Of a DNA stretch of 64,000 bases, positions 26,817-35,875 are shown in pieces. The DNA is from Rhizobium sp. BK418 (GTDB lineage Bacteria > Pseudomonadota > Alphaproteobacteria > Rhizobiales > Rhizobiaceae). Where the stretch lies: positions 248,001-312,000 of the forward strand of contig NZ_SLZK01000001.1 in assembly GCF_004341105.1 (NCBI RefSeq), written 5' to 3'. The translations under genes were made by a program, and so were the position numbers. Under the pieces are notes generated by a model. It was given only the letters and a program-made list of their open reading frames with translations, was not told where the DNA came from and did no database searches. Numbering within the stretch: position 1 is the stretch's first letter; every line of letters begins with the position of its first letter.

Positions 26817-27803
26817 TTACCAGCGCTGATGCACATGCGGCGCGATCAGATGCTCATAGATTTCACGCGTCGCAGCCATGACGTCGGCAGAGAGCGGCGC
26901 AAGGTCGGCAGCGGCCGCGTTCGCCTTAGCCTGTTCGGCATTGCGTGCGCCGGGAATGACGACGGTGACGGCGTCCGCCATTAGGATCCAGCGCAGTGCA
27001 AAGGCAGCCATGCTGGCGCCTTGGGGGACGAGCTTGCGCACTTCTTCGACCGCCTGCAGACCGACCTCGAAGGGTACGCCCGAGAAGGTCTCGCCGACAT
27101 CGAAGGCCTCGCCATGGCGGTTGAAATTGCGGTGATCGTCGCTGGCGAACTTCGTGTCGCGGGTGATCTTGCCGGAGAGCAGACCACTTGCGAGCGGCAC
27201 GCGGGCGATGATCGCCACGTTCTTGCGGCGGGCTTCGCTAAAGAACAGGTGATCGGGACGCTGACGGAAAATGTTGTAGATGATCTGGATGCTGACGACG
27301 CCGGGATATTCGATTGCCTTCAGGGCTTCCTCGACCTTCTCGACGCTGACGCCATAACCCTTGATCTTGCCGGCCTTCTGCAACTCGTCCAGGCCTGCGA
27401 AGACTTCGGGGCGGTAGAGCACCTCGGTCTGCGGGCAGTGAAGCTGCACGAGGTCGAGGCTGTCCACCTGCAGGTTCTTGAGGCTACGGTCGATGAAGCC
27501 TTCGAGATTGGCCTTGTTGTAGCCACTGGCGACATGAGGGTTGAGACGACGGCCGGCCTTGGTTGCGACCATCGGGCGCTCGCCACCACGCGCCTTCAGC
27601 ACGTCGGCAATGATCTTTTCCGAGCGGCCATCGCCATAGACGTCGGCGGTGTCGATGAAGGTCATACCGGCATCAAGTGCGGCGTTCAGCGCGGCCCGGC
27701 CGTCCGCTTCGCTGACATCGCCCCAGGAGCCGCCGATCTGCCAGGCACCGAAGCCGACATCGGTGACGGTGAAGGGCAGGCGGCCGAAAGCATGATGTTT
27801 CAT
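26817..27803 (-). CDS. Aldo/keto reductase
   Basis: The 328-aa protein has the AKR (alpha/beta)8 barrel signs: GAWQIGGSWGDVSEADGRAA, the catalytic Asp-Tyr in FIDTADVYGDGRSEKII, Lys in VATKAGRRL and His in LDLVQLHCPQTEVLY. It reduces aldehydes or ketones with NADPH; the substrate is unknown. GGAGGA lies before ATG 27803. It converges with the phytase-like gene and is divergent from a cupin gene, whose start is 150 bp away. Confidence 0.9.
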   Translation of the reverse strand: MKHHAFGRLPFTVTDVGFGAWQIGGSWGDVSEADGRAALNAALDAGMTFIDTADVYGDGRSEKIIADVLKARGGERPMVATKAGRRLNPHVASGYNKANLEGFIDRSLKNLQVDSLDLVQLHCPQTEVLYRPEVFAGLDELQKAGKIKGYGVSVEKVEEALKAIEYPGVVSIQIIYNIFRQRPDHLFFSEARRKNVAIIARVPLASGLLSGKITRDTKFASDDHRNFNRHGEAFDVGETFSGVPFEVGLQAVEEVRKLVPQGASMAAFALRWILMADAVTVVIPGARNAEQAKANAAAADLAPLSADVMAATREIYEHLIAPHVHQRW

Positions 27804-27953
27804 GAAAAATCCTCCGTTCGTAATAAAAGGCCCTCGCAGTAGCAGGCGCCGGGTGGGGCGGCAATCGCCGATGCCGCTTGGCTCGTCTGCTGCGATCAAA
27901 TATCCTCGTCCGGGACGGCTTCAACCGCAGACGATGGAGGAACAGGAAAAATC

Positions 27954-28355
27954 ATGGATATCAAGACCGCAGGCTCGCGCCCCTCCACCAAAGGTCGGGC
28001 TGACTATTTCACCGGTTCAGTACGGCTGGATCCGCTTGTCGATGCGCCGGATCCAGCCCGCGTGCAGGCCGCCCACGTAACATTCGAACCCGGCGCGCGC
28101 ACGAACTGGCACACCCATCCCCTCGGGCAGACGCTGATCGTTACGTCAGGCAGAGGGCTCGCGCAGACCTGGGGCGGGGACATCAGGGAAATCCGTGCCG
28201 GCGACATCGTCTGGTTCGCGCCGGGCGAGAAGCATTGGCATGGGGCAAGTGCAGAGACGGCCATGAGCCATATCGCCATCCAGGAAGCTTTGAACGGCAG
28301 CGTCGCCGAGTGGCTGGAGCAGGTCAGTGACGAGCAATATGCTGGCAAGGCCTGA
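27954..28355 (+). CDS. Cupin domain protein
   Basis: The 133-aa single-domain cupin has metal-ligand motif 1 [20 protein letters not shown] (His-x-His and Gln/Glu) and motif 2 [17 protein letters not shown] (His). Such small cupins include manganese-dependent hydroxynitrile lyases and carboxymuconolactone-decarboxylase-associated proteins. The reaction here is unknown. GGAGGAACAGG lies 11-18 bp before ATG 27954. Divergent pairing with the aldo/keto reductase suggests shared control. Confidence 0.85.
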   Translation: MDIKTAGSRPSTKGRADYFTGSVRLDPLVDAPDPARVQAAHVTFEPGARTNWHTHPLGQTLIVTSGRGLAQTWGGDIREIRAGDIVWFAPGEKHWHGASAETAMSHIAIQEALNGSVAEWLEQVSDEQYAGKA

Positions 28356-28625
28356 GACGACGCAGCTTTCACAGGGGTGACCGTGCGGTATGATTCGGCG
28401 AAGGGCGCGAGCGCCGCGCGCGGGAATGGCTTTCGGCAAGCTTATACTTGCCAGCCTGTGGAAAAGTTCATCCGTCGGCGGAAGGGTCGTGAAGTCCAAG
28501 CAACGACCTGCCGCAGCGGCAGGGGAGCGGTTGTGCCCTGGATGCGGATCTGGGGTCCGGCGGAAGATTGGCAAAGGCTTTCCGAAACAATTTCAGGACT
28601 GTCATGGTTTTGTCTCCAAACCTGC
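28356..28625. other. Gap between cupin and tRNA-Asp genes without a supported gene
   Basis: An 80-codon plus frame (28390-28629) contains LCPGCGSG but shows no ribosome binding site and no family I know. Opposite frames are no better. I leave it unannotated. Confidence 0.4.
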
Positions 28626-28654
28626 TTGACACTAAAAGGCGAACCCCTTAGTTA
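28626..28654 (+). promoter_or_regulatory. Housekeeping promoter for tRNA-Asp genes
   Basis: TTGACA (28626-28631), 17 bp, then TAGTTA (28649-28654) is a good sigma-70-type promoter. It lies 65 bp before the first tRNA-Asp. Confidence 0.6.
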
Positions 28655-28719
28655 GCCGCTCATCCAAACGGCCAGCCCGTTCGGAGGGGGTGCTCAGGCA
28701 CCGGATTGCTTAAAAGAGT

Positions 28720-28796
28720 GCGGGTGTAGCTCAGTCGGTTAGAGTGCCGGCCTGTCACGCCGGAGGTCGCGGGTTCGAGCCCCGTCACTCGCGCCA
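28720..28796 (+). tRNA. tRNA-Asp (anticodon GTC), copy 1
   Basis: The 77-nt gene folds as a full cloverleaf: acceptor GCGGGTG / CACTCGC with G discriminator, D-arm GCTC / GAGT, anticodon arm CCGGC-CTGTCAC-GCCGG, and T-arm GCGGG-TTCGAGC-CCCGT. The 3' CCA is encoded. The anticodon GTC reads aspartate codons. It is identical to the second copy 73 bp downstream. Confidence 0.97.
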
Positions 28797-28869
28797 CTTT
28801 TGAGCAGGCGGCAAATCGTCGCCGCGGATCCGGTTTCGTGTTATCCTCAAGGTCCGAAAGGTCCAGTGC

Positions 28870-28946
28870 GCGGGTGTAGCTCAGTCGGTTAGAGTGCCGG
28901 CCTGTCACGCCGGAGGTCGCGGGTTCGAGCCCCGTCACTCGCGCCA
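28870..28946 (+). tRNA. tRNA-Asp (anticodon GTC), copy 2
   Basis: This is an exact copy of the first tRNA-Asp gene, again with encoded CCA. The 73-bp spacer between them is different in sequence from their other flanks. It is probably transcribed with copy 1 from the promoter at 28626. It lies 244 bp before nuoA. Confidence 0.97.
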
Positions 28947-29190
28947 TTTCTTCCGAAAAGCCATGCAGTTTCCGAGGGTCAGCCATGCGGCCTTCAGCAA
29001 CTTTGCGGGATTTGTCGCGACATCGTTGCATCTGCTTGATAAAGTCCGTCCCACACTGTTCGAATAGCTTCTGTAAAAGTCTTGCGCCGGGGCTCTGGCT
29101 GCGCTAACCACGGCTTGTTGCAACGCACGTTCGCTTGTCGGGCATTTGCCCAGTCGCGCCGCCCGGCGCCGCCCGCAAGCAGGGATGAAC

Positions 29191-29559
29191 ATGATGACTG
29201 AACTGCTCAGTTCCTATATTCCGATCGCTATTTTCATCGGTATCGCGCTCGTTATCGGCCTGGCGCTGCTCATTGCGCCGTTTGCCGTTGCCTTCAAGGC
29301 GCCTGATTCGGAAAAGCTTTCGGCCTACGAATGCGGTTTCAACGCATTCGACGACGCCCGCATGAAGTTCGACATCCGCTTCTACCTCGTGTCGATTCTC
29401 TTCATCATCTTCGACCTTGAAGTCGCCTTCCTCTTCCCGTGGGCCGTTTCCTTCGGTGCCATCGGCTGGTTCGGCTTCTGGTCCATGATGGTCTTCCTTC
29501 TCGTGCTGACCATCGGCTTTATCTATGAATGGAAGAAGGGAGCCCTGGAATGGGAGTAG
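29191..29559 (+). CDS. nuoA: NADH-quinone oxidoreductase subunit A
   Basis: The 122-aa protein has three membrane helices and the NuoA loop [20 protein letters not shown] with the conserved Cys, followed by [21 protein letters not shown]. It is a membrane subunit of complex I near the quinone site. Start is one of adjacent ATGs (29191 or 29194), with AGGG about 8 bp before. It opens the nuo operon and overlaps nuoB by 10 bp. Confidence 0.96.
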   Translation: MMTELLSSYIPIAIFIGIALVIGLALLIAPFAVAFKAPDSEKLSAYECGFNAFDDARMKFDIRFYLVSILFIIFDLEVAFLFPWAVSFGAIGWFGFWSMMVFLLVLTIGFIYEWKKGALEWE

Positions 29560-30134
29560 TCCCCGCTGGCAATCAGACGCTCGTCGCGCCACAGCCGAAG
29601 GGGATCATCGATCCCTCGACTGGTAAGCCGATCGGCAGCAACGATGCGTTTTTCGGCGAGATCAACAATGAGCTCGCCGACAAGGGTTTTCTCGTCACCT
29701 CGACCGACGAGCTGATCAACTGGGCTCGTACCGGCTCGCTGATGTGGATGACCTTCGGTCTTGCCTGCTGCGCTGTTGAAATGATGCAGCTCTCCATGCC
29801 GCGTTACGACGTCGAGCGCTTCGGTTTCGCTCCGCGCGCTTCGCCGCGCCAGTCGGACGTCATGATCGTCGCCGGCACGCTGACCAACAAGATGGCGCCT
29901 GCGCTCCGCAAGGTCTACGACCAGATGCCTGAGCCGCGTTACGTCATCTCCATGGGCTCGTGCGCCAATGGCGGCGGCTACTATCACTATTCCTATTCGG
30001 TTGTTCGTGGCTGCGACCGCGTCGTGCCAATCGACATCTACGTGCCGGGCTGTCCCCCCACGGCAGAAGCGTTGCTTTACGGCGTGCTTTTGCTGCAGAA
30101 GAAGATCCGCCGCACCGGCACGATCGAACGCTAA
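29550..30134 (+). CDS. nuoB: NADH-quinone oxidoreductase subunit B
   Basis: The 194-aa protein carries the ligands of the terminal 4Fe-4S cluster N2: tandem Cys73-Cys74 ([12 protein letters not shown]), Cys138 (SMGSCANGG) and Cys168 ([12 protein letters not shown]). It passes electrons to quinone. ATG 29550 lies inside the end of nuoA (overlap 10 bp) with GAAGGGAG upstream. Confidence 0.97.
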   Translation: MGVVPAGNQTLVAPQPKGIIDPSTGKPIGSNDAFFGEINNELADKGFLVTSTDELINWARTGSLMWMTFGLACCAVEMMQLSMPRYDVERFGFAPRASPRQSDVMIVAGTLTNKMAPALRKVYDQMPEPRYVISMGSCANGGGYYHYSYSVVRGCDRVVPIDIYVPGCPPTAEALLYGVLLLQKKIRRTGTIER

Positions 30135-30152
30135 GGGCAAGGACAGAAAATT

Positions 30153-30755
30153 ATGAGCGAAGCCCTCACAGAGCTTTCGTCCTACGTTTCGGAAGCGCGC
30201 GGCAATCTGATTGCCGCCTCGCAGCTTAAGTATGGCGAGCTGACGCTGACGACGACTGGCGACAATCTGATCCCGCTGCTGACCTTCCTGCGCGACGATG
30301 CTAAGTGCGCATTCGTCAACCTGACGGATATTTGCGGCGTCGACTGGCCACAGCGCGAACAGCGCTTCGACGTCGTCTATCACCTCCTGTCGCCGAAGAA
30401 GAACCTGCGCATTCGTGTGAAGGTGGCGACCGACGAAGATACGCCGGTTCCATCTGCCTGTGCCGTTTATCCGGGCGCCGATTGGTTCGAGCGCGAGACC
30501 TGGGACATGTACGGCGTGCTCTTTACCGGTCATCCGGACCTGCGCCGCATCCTGACCGACTATGGTTTCGAAGGTCATCCGCTGCGCAAGGACTTTCCGA
30601 CGACCGGTTTCGTCGAAGTTCGCTACGACGATGCGGCAAAGCGCGTCGTTTACGAACCGGTGGAACTCAAGCAGGAGTTCCGAAACTTTGACTTCTTGTC
30701 GCCCTGGGAAGGCACCGAATACGTGCTGCCCGGCGACGAAAAAGCGAAGCAGTAA
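30153..30755 (+). CDS. nuoC: NADH-quinone oxidoreductase subunit C
   Basis: The 200-aa protein shows the 30-kDa subunit motif [37 protein letters not shown]. It is part of the peripheral arm and contacts NuoD. Separate nuoC and nuoD genes are normal here, unlike the E. coli fusion. The TAA at 30753-30755 coincides with the first base of the heptad array described below, so the cassette sits immediately behind nuoC. Confidence 0.97.
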   Translation: MSEALTELSSYVSEARGNLIAASQLKYGELTLTTTGDNLIPLLTFLRDDAKCAFVNLTDICGVDWPQREQRFDVVYHLLSPKKNLRIRVKVATDEDTPVPSACAVYPGADWFERETWDMYGVLFTGHPDLRRILTDYGFEGHPLRKDFPTTGFVEVRYDDAAKRVVYEPVELKQEFRNFDFLSPWEGTEYVLPGDEKAKQ

Positions 30756-30786
30756 AGCGAATAGTGAATAGTGAGTAGCGAATAGT
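30755..30786 (+). repeat. Left heptad array (GYGARTA x4)
   Basis: Four tandem 7-mers of the form GYGARTA, flanked by AA and GT. It is the inverted partner of 31176-31207. In RNA the two arms could pair into a long imperfect stem enclosing the whole cassette. Confidence 0.85.
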
Positions 30787-30804
30787 TGGAAGGGCGCTCA
30801 GACG

Positions 30805-31161
30805 ATAAACTCTTATAAAGACCTTAAGGTATGGCAGATGGCAATCGATCTCGCGGTGGATTGTTATCAGCTAACCAAAAGATTCCCGAAAGAAGAGGTT
30901 TACGGTCTGACAGCTCAGATACGCAGGGCGGCGACTTCTATCGCAGCCAATATCGCTGAAGGGCACGGACGTGAAGTCACGGGAAGCTTCATTCAGTTTC
31001 TGCGGATCTCCCAGGGTTCGTTAAAGGAATTGGAAACGCATATGCTCATCTCTCACCGCATCAGCATGATCGACGAGAGTGAGTTCAGGCAGATGACCGG
31101 AAAATGCGACGAGATCGGACGAATGATTCGCGCGCTAATACGGAGTCTCCAGGAGAAGTGA
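30805..31161 (+). CDS. Four-helix-bundle protein (S23 / intervening-sequence type)
   Basis: The translated product is a small helical protein with the family marks [38 protein letters not shown] and [16 protein letters not shown]. These proteins were first seen in intervening sequences of 23S rRNA genes; related Avd proteins assist diversity-generating retroelements. Function here is unknown. The conserved N-terminus ([10 protein letters not shown]) is in frame but preceded by ATA at 30805, where family members have ATG; GGAAGGG lies 10 bp before it. The first standard start is ATG 30838, which would drop the first helix turn. No in-frame ATG, GTG or TTG lies between the upstream stop and 30838. 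Confidence 0.8.
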   Translation: MNSYKDLKVWQMAIDLAVDCYQLTKRFPKEEVYGLTAQIRRAATSIAANIAEGHGREVTGSFIQFLRISQGSLKELETHMLISHRISMIDESEFRQMTGKCDEIGRMIRALIRSLQEK

Positions 31162-31175
31162 TGATACTGAACGAA

Positions 31176-31207
31176 ACTACTCGCTATTCGCCATTCGCTA
31201 TTCGCTT
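31176..31207 (-). repeat. Right heptad array, inverted
   Basis: Four tandem heptads in inverted orientation (TACTCGC, TATTCGC, CATTCGC, TATTCGC on the plus strand), with the same flanking dinucleotides as the left array. It ends 33 bp before nuoD. Confidence 0.85.
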
Positions 31208-31240
31208 GATTGGCACCGCGTTTGGCATGGAGCACGCAGC

Positions 31241-32431
31241 ATGACCGAACATAATGTCCGCAACTTCAACATCAATTTCGGACCGCAGCATCCGGCGGCG
31301 CACGGTGTGCTTCGTCTTGTCCTGGAGCTTGACGGCGAAATTGTGGAACGCGTCGACCCGCATATCGGTCTTCTCCATCGCGGCACCGAAAAGCTGATCG
31401 AGACCAAGACGTATTTGCAGGCCGTTCCGTATTTCGATCGCCTCGACTACGTTGCGCCGATGAACCAGGAGCATGCCTATGCGCTGGCCGTCGAAAAGCT
31501 GCTTGGCATCGAGATCCCAATCCGCGGCCAGCTCATCCGCGTTCTCTATTCGGAAATCGGCCGCATCCTGTCGCATCTCCTGAATGTCACCACGCAGGCC
31601 ATGGACGTCGGCGCGCTGACGCCGCCGCTCTGGGGCTTCGAAGAGCGCGAAAAACTGATGGTGTTCTACGAGCGTGCCTGCGGTGCGCGCATGCATGCGG
31701 CTTATTTCCGACCGGGTGGCGTTCACCAGGATCTGCCGGAACAGCTCGTGCAGGACATTGGCAATTGGTGCGACGAATTCCCGGGCAAGCTCGACGATAT
31801 CGACGACCTTCTGACTGGCAACCGTATCTTCAAGCAGCGTAACGTCGATATCGGCGTTGTCGCGCTCGAAGATTGCTGGGCCTGGGGCTTCTCGGGCGTC
31901 ATGGTGCGTGGTTCGGGCGCTGCCTGGGACTTGCGCCGCGCGCAGCCCTATGAATGCTATTCGGATCTTGAGTTCGACATTCCGGTCGGCAAGAACGGCG
32001 ACAACTACGATCGTTACCTGATCCGTATGATCGAGATGCGCGAATCCGTGAAGATCATGAGGCAGTGCGTGAACCGCCTGCTCGGTGATGCCAAGACGGG
32101 ACCGTTCTCCTCGATCGACGGCAAGGTCGTTCCGCCGAAGCGCGGCGAGATGAAACGTTCAATGGAAGCGCTCATCCACCACTTCAAGCTCTACACCGAA
32201 GGTTATCACGTTCCGGCCGGCGAAGTTTATGCCGCCGTCGAAGCGCCAAAGGGCGAGTTCGGCGTCTATCTCGTCTCCGATGGCACCAACAAGCCTTACC
32301 GCTGCAAGATCCGCGCTCCGGGTTATGCGCATCTGCAGGCGATGGACTTCATGTGCCGTGGCCACCAGCTCGCCGACGTCGCGGCCGTTCTCGGCTCGCT
32401 CGACATCGTGTTCGGCGAGGTGGACCGGTAA
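31241..32431 (+). CDS. nuoD: NADH-quinone oxidoreductase subunit D
   Basis: The 396-aa protein is the 49-kDa subunit: [20 protein letters not shown] at the N-terminus (quinone-site His), [13 protein letters not shown], and the C-terminal DIVFGEVDR. With NuoB it forms the quinone-binding pocket. GGAG lies 10 bp before ATG 31241. It follows the heptad cassette and is otherwise intact, so the cassette has not broken the operon. Confidence 0.97.
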   Translation: MTEHNVRNFNINFGPQHPAAHGVLRLVLELDGEIVERVDPHIGLLHRGTEKLIETKTYLQAVPYFDRLDYVAPMNQEHAYALAVEKLLGIEIPIRGQLIRVLYSEIGRILSHLLNVTTQAMDVGALTPPLWGFEEREKLMVFYERACGARMHAAYFRPGGVHQDLPEQLVQDIGNWCDEFPGKLDDIDDLLTGNRIFKQRNVDIGVVALEDCWAWGFSGVMVRGSGAAWDLRRAQPYECYSDLEFDIPVGKNGDNYDRYLIRMIEMRESVKIMRQCVNRLLGDAKTGPFSSIDGKVVPPKRGEMKRSMEALIHHFKLYTEGYHVPAGEVYAAVEAPKGEFGVYLVSDGTNKPYRCKIRAPGYAHLQAMDFMCRGHQLADVAAVLGSLDIVFGEVDR

Positions 32432-32703
32432 TGCAGGCTCTGCCGCTCGCAGCTGCCATTCTCTTTGCAGCCTCCGGCGCTTTCGCGCAGGAAGCGGGCA
32501 AGCTCGGCACGCCGCTGGGCCACGATGAGGCGCAGCCGCCGGCGGAGCAGTCGTCCATGGGCGAGCTTTTGTCCAAGGGCTATCAGATCAAGGCCGCCGT
32601 GCCAAACGGCGGCAAGTTTGTGGTATTTATGCAAAAAGACCAGTCGGCCTATGCCTGTGAAATGCAGTCTTTGACTGCTTCGCGGTGTGGAACGCTAAAC
32701 TGA
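32431..32703 (+). CDS. Small secreted protein encoded between nuoD and nuoE
   Basis: The 90-aa protein has a signal peptide ([20 protein letters not shown]) and a mature part of about 70 residues ending FMQKDQSAYACEMQSLTASR-CGTLN, with two cysteines that could form a disulphide. Its ATG overlaps the nuoD TAA by one base and GAGGTGG lies upstream, so it is translated with the operon. It is not a known complex I subunit; its location suggests a periplasmic accessory role, but this is inference. Confidence 0.8.
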   Translation: MQALPLAAAILFAASGAFAQEAGKLGTPLGHDEAQPPAEQSSMGELLSKGYQIKAAVPNGGKFVVFMQKDQSAYACEMQSLTASRCGTLN

Positions 32704-32719
32704 CAAGGCGTGAGGAAGA

Positions 32720-33865
32720 ATGTCCGTTCGTCGATTAGCCGAAGATCAATTCCAGCCGGCCGCATTCGCTTTCAGCGATGAAAACGCGGTCTGGGCGGAA
32801 AAGACGATTCAGAAATATCCCGCAGGCCGTCAGCAGTCCGCGGTCATTCCGCTGTTGATGCGTGCGCAGGAGCAGGATGGTTGGGTCACCCGCGCGGCGA
32901 TCGAAAAGGTCGCCGACATGCTGGACATGGCCTATATCCGTGTCCTCGAGGTCGCGACCTTCTACACCCAGTTCCAGCTCCATCCCGTTGGTTCCCGCGC
33001 TCACGTGCAGGTTTGCGGCACGACGCCCTGCATGCTGCGCGGCTCGGAAAAGCTGATGGGCGTCTGCCGCAGCAAGATTCATCAGCATCCTTTCGAACGC
33101 AATGCCGAAGGCACGCTGTCCTGGGAAGAGGTTGAATGTCTCGGGGCCTGCGTCAACGCGCCGATGGTGATGATCGGCAAGGATACCTATGAGGACCTGA
33201 CGCCGGAGCGCCTGGAAGAGATCATCGATGCATTTGCTGCCGGTAACGGCGCGAGCGTCAAGGTCGGTCCGCAGATCGATCGTCACCTCTCTTCTCCCGA
33301 AGGCGGGCCGACGACGCTTCTGGACGACGTTCCCGTCACGCGCACCTGGGTTGACGAAACCCCGGCAAAGGCACCGGCCGACGGCGCACCGGTTCCTCCT
33401 TCCGAGGCCGCTCGTCCGAAGAGCACCGACGCTGAAACCAATCAGTCGCTGAAGACGCCGGCAACCTCGCCCAAGGCATCGGCCAAGAATGCGAAGGCTG
33501 CCGAAGTTCAGCCTCTGTCGGGCACTGCCGCTTCCGAGCCGGCCCCAAAGCCTGCCGCTGATGTCGCTGTCAAACCGTCGCTGACCGACAAGAATCGCCC
33601 GGCAGGCATCGAGAAGCCAGCCGCTCCCGACGATCTCAAGATGATCTCCGGTGTCGGTCCGAAGATCGAGGCAACGTTGCATGAGATCGGCATCTTCACC
33701 TTCGCGCAGATCGCGGGCTGGAAGAAGGCTGAACGTGAATGGGTCGATGGTTTCTTGAATTTCCGCGGCCGCATCGAGCGTGACGACTGGGTCAAGCAGG
33801 CCAAGGCGCTCGCCAAGGGCGGCGAAGCGGAATATATCAAGGTCTTCGGTAAGAAGCCGCGGTAA
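32720..33865 (+). CDS. nuoE: NADH-quinone oxidoreductase subunit E with C-terminal helix-hairpin-helix extension
   Basis: Residues 1-190 are the normal 24-kDa subunit with 2Fe-2S ligands Cys99 and Cys104 ([11 protein letters not shown]) and Cys140 and Cys144 ([10 protein letters not shown]). Residues about 200-303 are a Pro/Ala/Lys-rich linker. Residues 304-381 are a helix-hairpin-helix-like domain ([20 protein letters not shown], then [18 protein letters not shown]). The core carries an electron from NADH via NuoF; the job of the extension is unknown. The same domain ends the protein encoded at 35187. Confidence 0.96.
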   Translation: MSVRRLAEDQFQPAAFAFSDENAVWAEKTIQKYPAGRQQSAVIPLLMRAQEQDGWVTRAAIEKVADMLDMAYIRVLEVATFYTQFQLHPVGSRAHVQVCGTTPCMLRGSEKLMGVCRSKIHQHPFERNAEGTLSWEEVECLGACVNAPMVMIGKDTYEDLTPERLEEIIDAFAAGNGASVKVGPQIDRHLSSPEGGPTTLLDDVPVTRTWVDETPAKAPADGAPVPPSEAARPKSTDAETNQSLKTPATSPKASAKNAKAAEVQPLSGTAASEPAPKPAADVAVKPSLTDKNRPAGIEKPAAPDDLKMISGVGPKIEATLHEIGIFTFAQIAGWKKAEREWVDGFLNFRGRIERDDWVKQAKALAKGGEAEYIKVFGKKPR

Positions 33866-33877
33866 GAGGTGTGAGAC

Positions 33878-35182
33878 ATGCTGCAAGATAAAGACCGCAT
33901 CTTTACCAACATCTACGGCCTCAAGGATAAGTCCCTGAAAGGCGCGATGAGCCGCGGCCACTGGGATGGTACCAAGCAGATCCTGGAAAAGGGCCGCGAC
34001 TGGATCATCGACGAGATGAAGGCTTCCGGCCTTCGCGGTCGTGGCGGTGCAGGCTTCCCGACGGGCCTCAAGTGGTCCTTCATGCCGAAGCAGAGCGATG
34101 GCCGCCCGCATTACCTCGTCGTCAATGCCGACGAATCGGAGCCCGGCACCTGCAAGGACCGCGACATCATGCGAAACGATCCGCATACGCTGATCGAAGG
34201 CTGCGTGGTCGCAAGCTTCGCCATGGGCGCCAATGCCGCCTATATCTATGTGCGCGGCGAATATATCCGCGAGCGCGAAGCCCTGCAGGCTGCAATCGAC
34301 GAATGCTATGATGCCGGTCTTCTCGGTAAGAACAACAAGCTCGGCTGGGACATGGATATCTACGTCCATCACGGCGCCGGCGCTTATATCTGCGGAGAAG
34401 AGACCGCACTGCTCGAAAGCCTTGAAGGCAAGAAGGGTCAGCCGCGCCTGAAGCCGCCGTTCCCGGCGAATATGGGTCTCTACGGCTGCCCGACGACTGT
34501 CAACAACGTCGAATCGATCGCCGTTGCTCCGACCATTCTGCGCCGTGGCGCCGGCTGGTTCTCGTCCTTCGGCCGTCCAAACAATGTCGGCACCAAGCTC
34601 TTCATGCTCTCGGGCCACGTCAACCGCCCGTGCACAGTCGAAGAAACCATGGGCATTACGTTCCGCGAACTGGTGGACAAGCACGCCGGCGGCATCCGCG
34701 GCGGTTGGGACAACCTGCTCGCCGTCATTCCGGGTGGCGCATCGTGCCCGATCGTTCCGGCCAAGGACATCATCGACTGCCCGATGGACTTCGATGGCCT
34801 GCGCGCTGTCGGCTCCTCCTTCGGTACGGCCGCCTCGATCGTCATGGACAAGTCCACCGATGTCATCAAAGCGATTGCCCGCATCTCGGCCTTCTTCAAG
34901 CATGAGAGCTGCGGTCAGTGCACACCATGCCGCGAAGGTACGGGCTGGATGTGGCGCGTGATGGAGCGTATGGCCCGCGGCAACGCGCAGAAGCGCGAAA
35001 TCGACATGCTGTTCCAGGTCACCAAGCAGATCGAAGGCCACACCATCTGTGCGCTCGGCGACGCTGCCGCATGGCCGGTCCAAGGTCTGATCCGCAACTT
35101 CCGTCCGGAAATCGAAGCCCGTATCGACCAGTACACGGCCAATGCCCTCGATCATGGGGCGGTTCTGGAGGCGGCGGAGTAA
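33878..35182 (+). CDS. nuoF: NADH-quinone oxidoreductase subunit F
   Basis: The 434-aa flavoprotein has the FMN/NADH-binding glycine loop [31 protein letters not shown], and the 4Fe-4S ligands in [13 protein letters not shown] and [13 protein letters not shown]. It oxidises NADH at the tip of the complex I arm. It starts 12 bp after nuoE. Length is normal. Confidence 0.98.
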   Translation: MLQDKDRIFTNIYGLKDKSLKGAMSRGHWDGTKQILEKGRDWIIDEMKASGLRGRGGAGFPTGLKWSFMPKQSDGRPHYLVVNADESEPGTCKDRDIMRNDPHTLIEGCVVASFAMGANAAYIYVRGEYIREREALQAAIDECYDAGLLGKNNKLGWDMDIYVHHGAGAYICGEETALLESLEGKKGQPRLKPPFPANMGLYGCPTTVNNVESIAVAPTILRRGAGWFSSFGRPNNVGTKLFMLSGHVNRPCTVEETMGITFRELVDKHAGGIRGGWDNLLAVIPGGASCPIVPAKDIIDCPMDFDGLRAVGSSFGTAASIVMDKSTDVIKAIARISAFFKHESCGQCTPCREGTGWMWRVMERMARGNAQKREIDMLFQVTKQIEGHTICALGDAAAWPVQGLIRNFRPEIEARIDQYTANALDHGAVLEAAE

Positions 35183-35186
35183 GCGC

Positions 35187-35849
35187 ATGACGACCAGCAC
35201 ATCCGATAGCAAGGTGAGGGAAGGGGCAGCCGATTTCGCGGCTGACTTCGGCCGACTTGCTGCCGGTATGCTGGAAAATGCGCGTGTAATGCCTATTCAT
35301 CCGCTAATGGCCCACCCAGCTGCGGCATTTGCCGCGGCAACGGCGATCGGTTTCGGCCTTTCCAGACAGATGGCCGGCATTTTCTTCGGCGCGCTGCAGG
35401 GTGCACTCGAAACGGCGAACATGGCAGCCGCAGCACTCGACGAAACGCCGCCGGACGAAGAAGTGCCGGAAATCGATATCCGTCCGGAAAATATCCGCCG
35501 GCCAGCTGAGAAGACCGAGCCGGCACGCAAGGTGGCAAAGCCGAAGCTGACGGTAGTTTCCACCAAGCCTCCGGCGGAGAAGAATACCAAGCCGGTAGCG
35601 GCTGCCAAGAGCAAGCCGGCCGCAAGGTCCAGGAAGGCTGATGACCTCAAGCTGATCGCCGGCATCGGTCCGAAGCTCGAACAGGTGCTGAACGCAAGAG
35701 GTATCCGCGCCTTCGCCGATATCGCCGCCTGGAGCGATCAGGACATTGCGAGCCTGGATGCCGAACTCGGCTTCGAAGGCCGCATCCTCCGCGACGATTG
35801 GGTCGGCCAGGCGAAGGTACTGGCGACGCGGGGTCGCAGGAAGAACTAG
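35187..35849 (+). CDS. Helix-hairpin-helix protein encoded in the nuo operon
   Basis: The 220-aa protein has a hydrophobic stretch at about 38-75 (AFAAATAIGFGLSRQMAGIF) that may associate with the membrane, a charged Pro/Lys/Ala linker (about 85-150), and a C-terminal domain (151-215: DDLKLIAGIGPKLEQVLNAR, then RILRDDWVGQAKVLATRG). That domain is clearly homologous to the NuoE extension. GGAG precedes ATG 35187, 5 bp after nuoF. It is not a core subunit; a role in complex I assembly or stability is a guess from context. Confidence 0.8.
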   Translation: MTTSTSDSKVREGAADFAADFGRLAAGMLENARVMPIHPLMAHPAAAFAAATAIGFGLSRQMAGIFFGALQGALETANMAAAALDETPPDEEVPEIDIRPENIRRPAEKTEPARKVAKPKLTVVSTKPPAEKNTKPVAAAKSKPAARSRKADDLKLIAGIGPKLEQVLNARGIRAFADIAAWSDQDIASLDAELGFEGRILRDDWVGQAKVLATRGRRKN

Positions 35850-35852
35850 ATT

Positions 35853-35875
35853 TCCGGCCACATGTGACGGCCGGA
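35853..35875 (+). other. Hairpin in the spacer before nuoG
   Basis: TCCGGCC and GGCCGGA form a perfect 7-bp stem with a 9-base loop just after the helix-hairpin-helix gene. No T-run follows. The 220-bp spacer up to nuoG contains no gene I can support. Confidence 0.4.

Larger units (their letters stand above)
30755..31207. mobile_element. Candidate mobile cassette bounded by inverted heptad arrays
   Basis: The left end (30755-30786) is AA, four heptads GCGAATA, GTGAATA, GTGAGTA, GCGAATA, then GT. The right end (31176-31207), read on the other strand, is AA, heptads GCGAATA, GCGAATG, GCGAATA, GCGAGTA, then GT. Both are 32 nt and agree at 27 positions. Between them lies one gene, a four-helix-bundle protein. 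The cassette splits nuoC and nuoD, which are normally close. No target duplication is visible. No transposase is encoded, so it would have to move by another mechanism or in trans. Mobility is inferred, the repeats are seen. Confidence 0.6.

Noticed and set aside
28390..28629. Plus frame with LCPGCGSG that could suggest a zinc ribbon
   Set aside because: Only one CxxC, no ribosome binding site and no family look; left as gap.
28660..29031. Minus-strand frame with the repeated peptide RVTGLEPATSGVTGRHSNRL
   Set aside because: It is the antisense reading of the two tRNA-Asp genes; this spurious peptide is a familiar annotation artefact.
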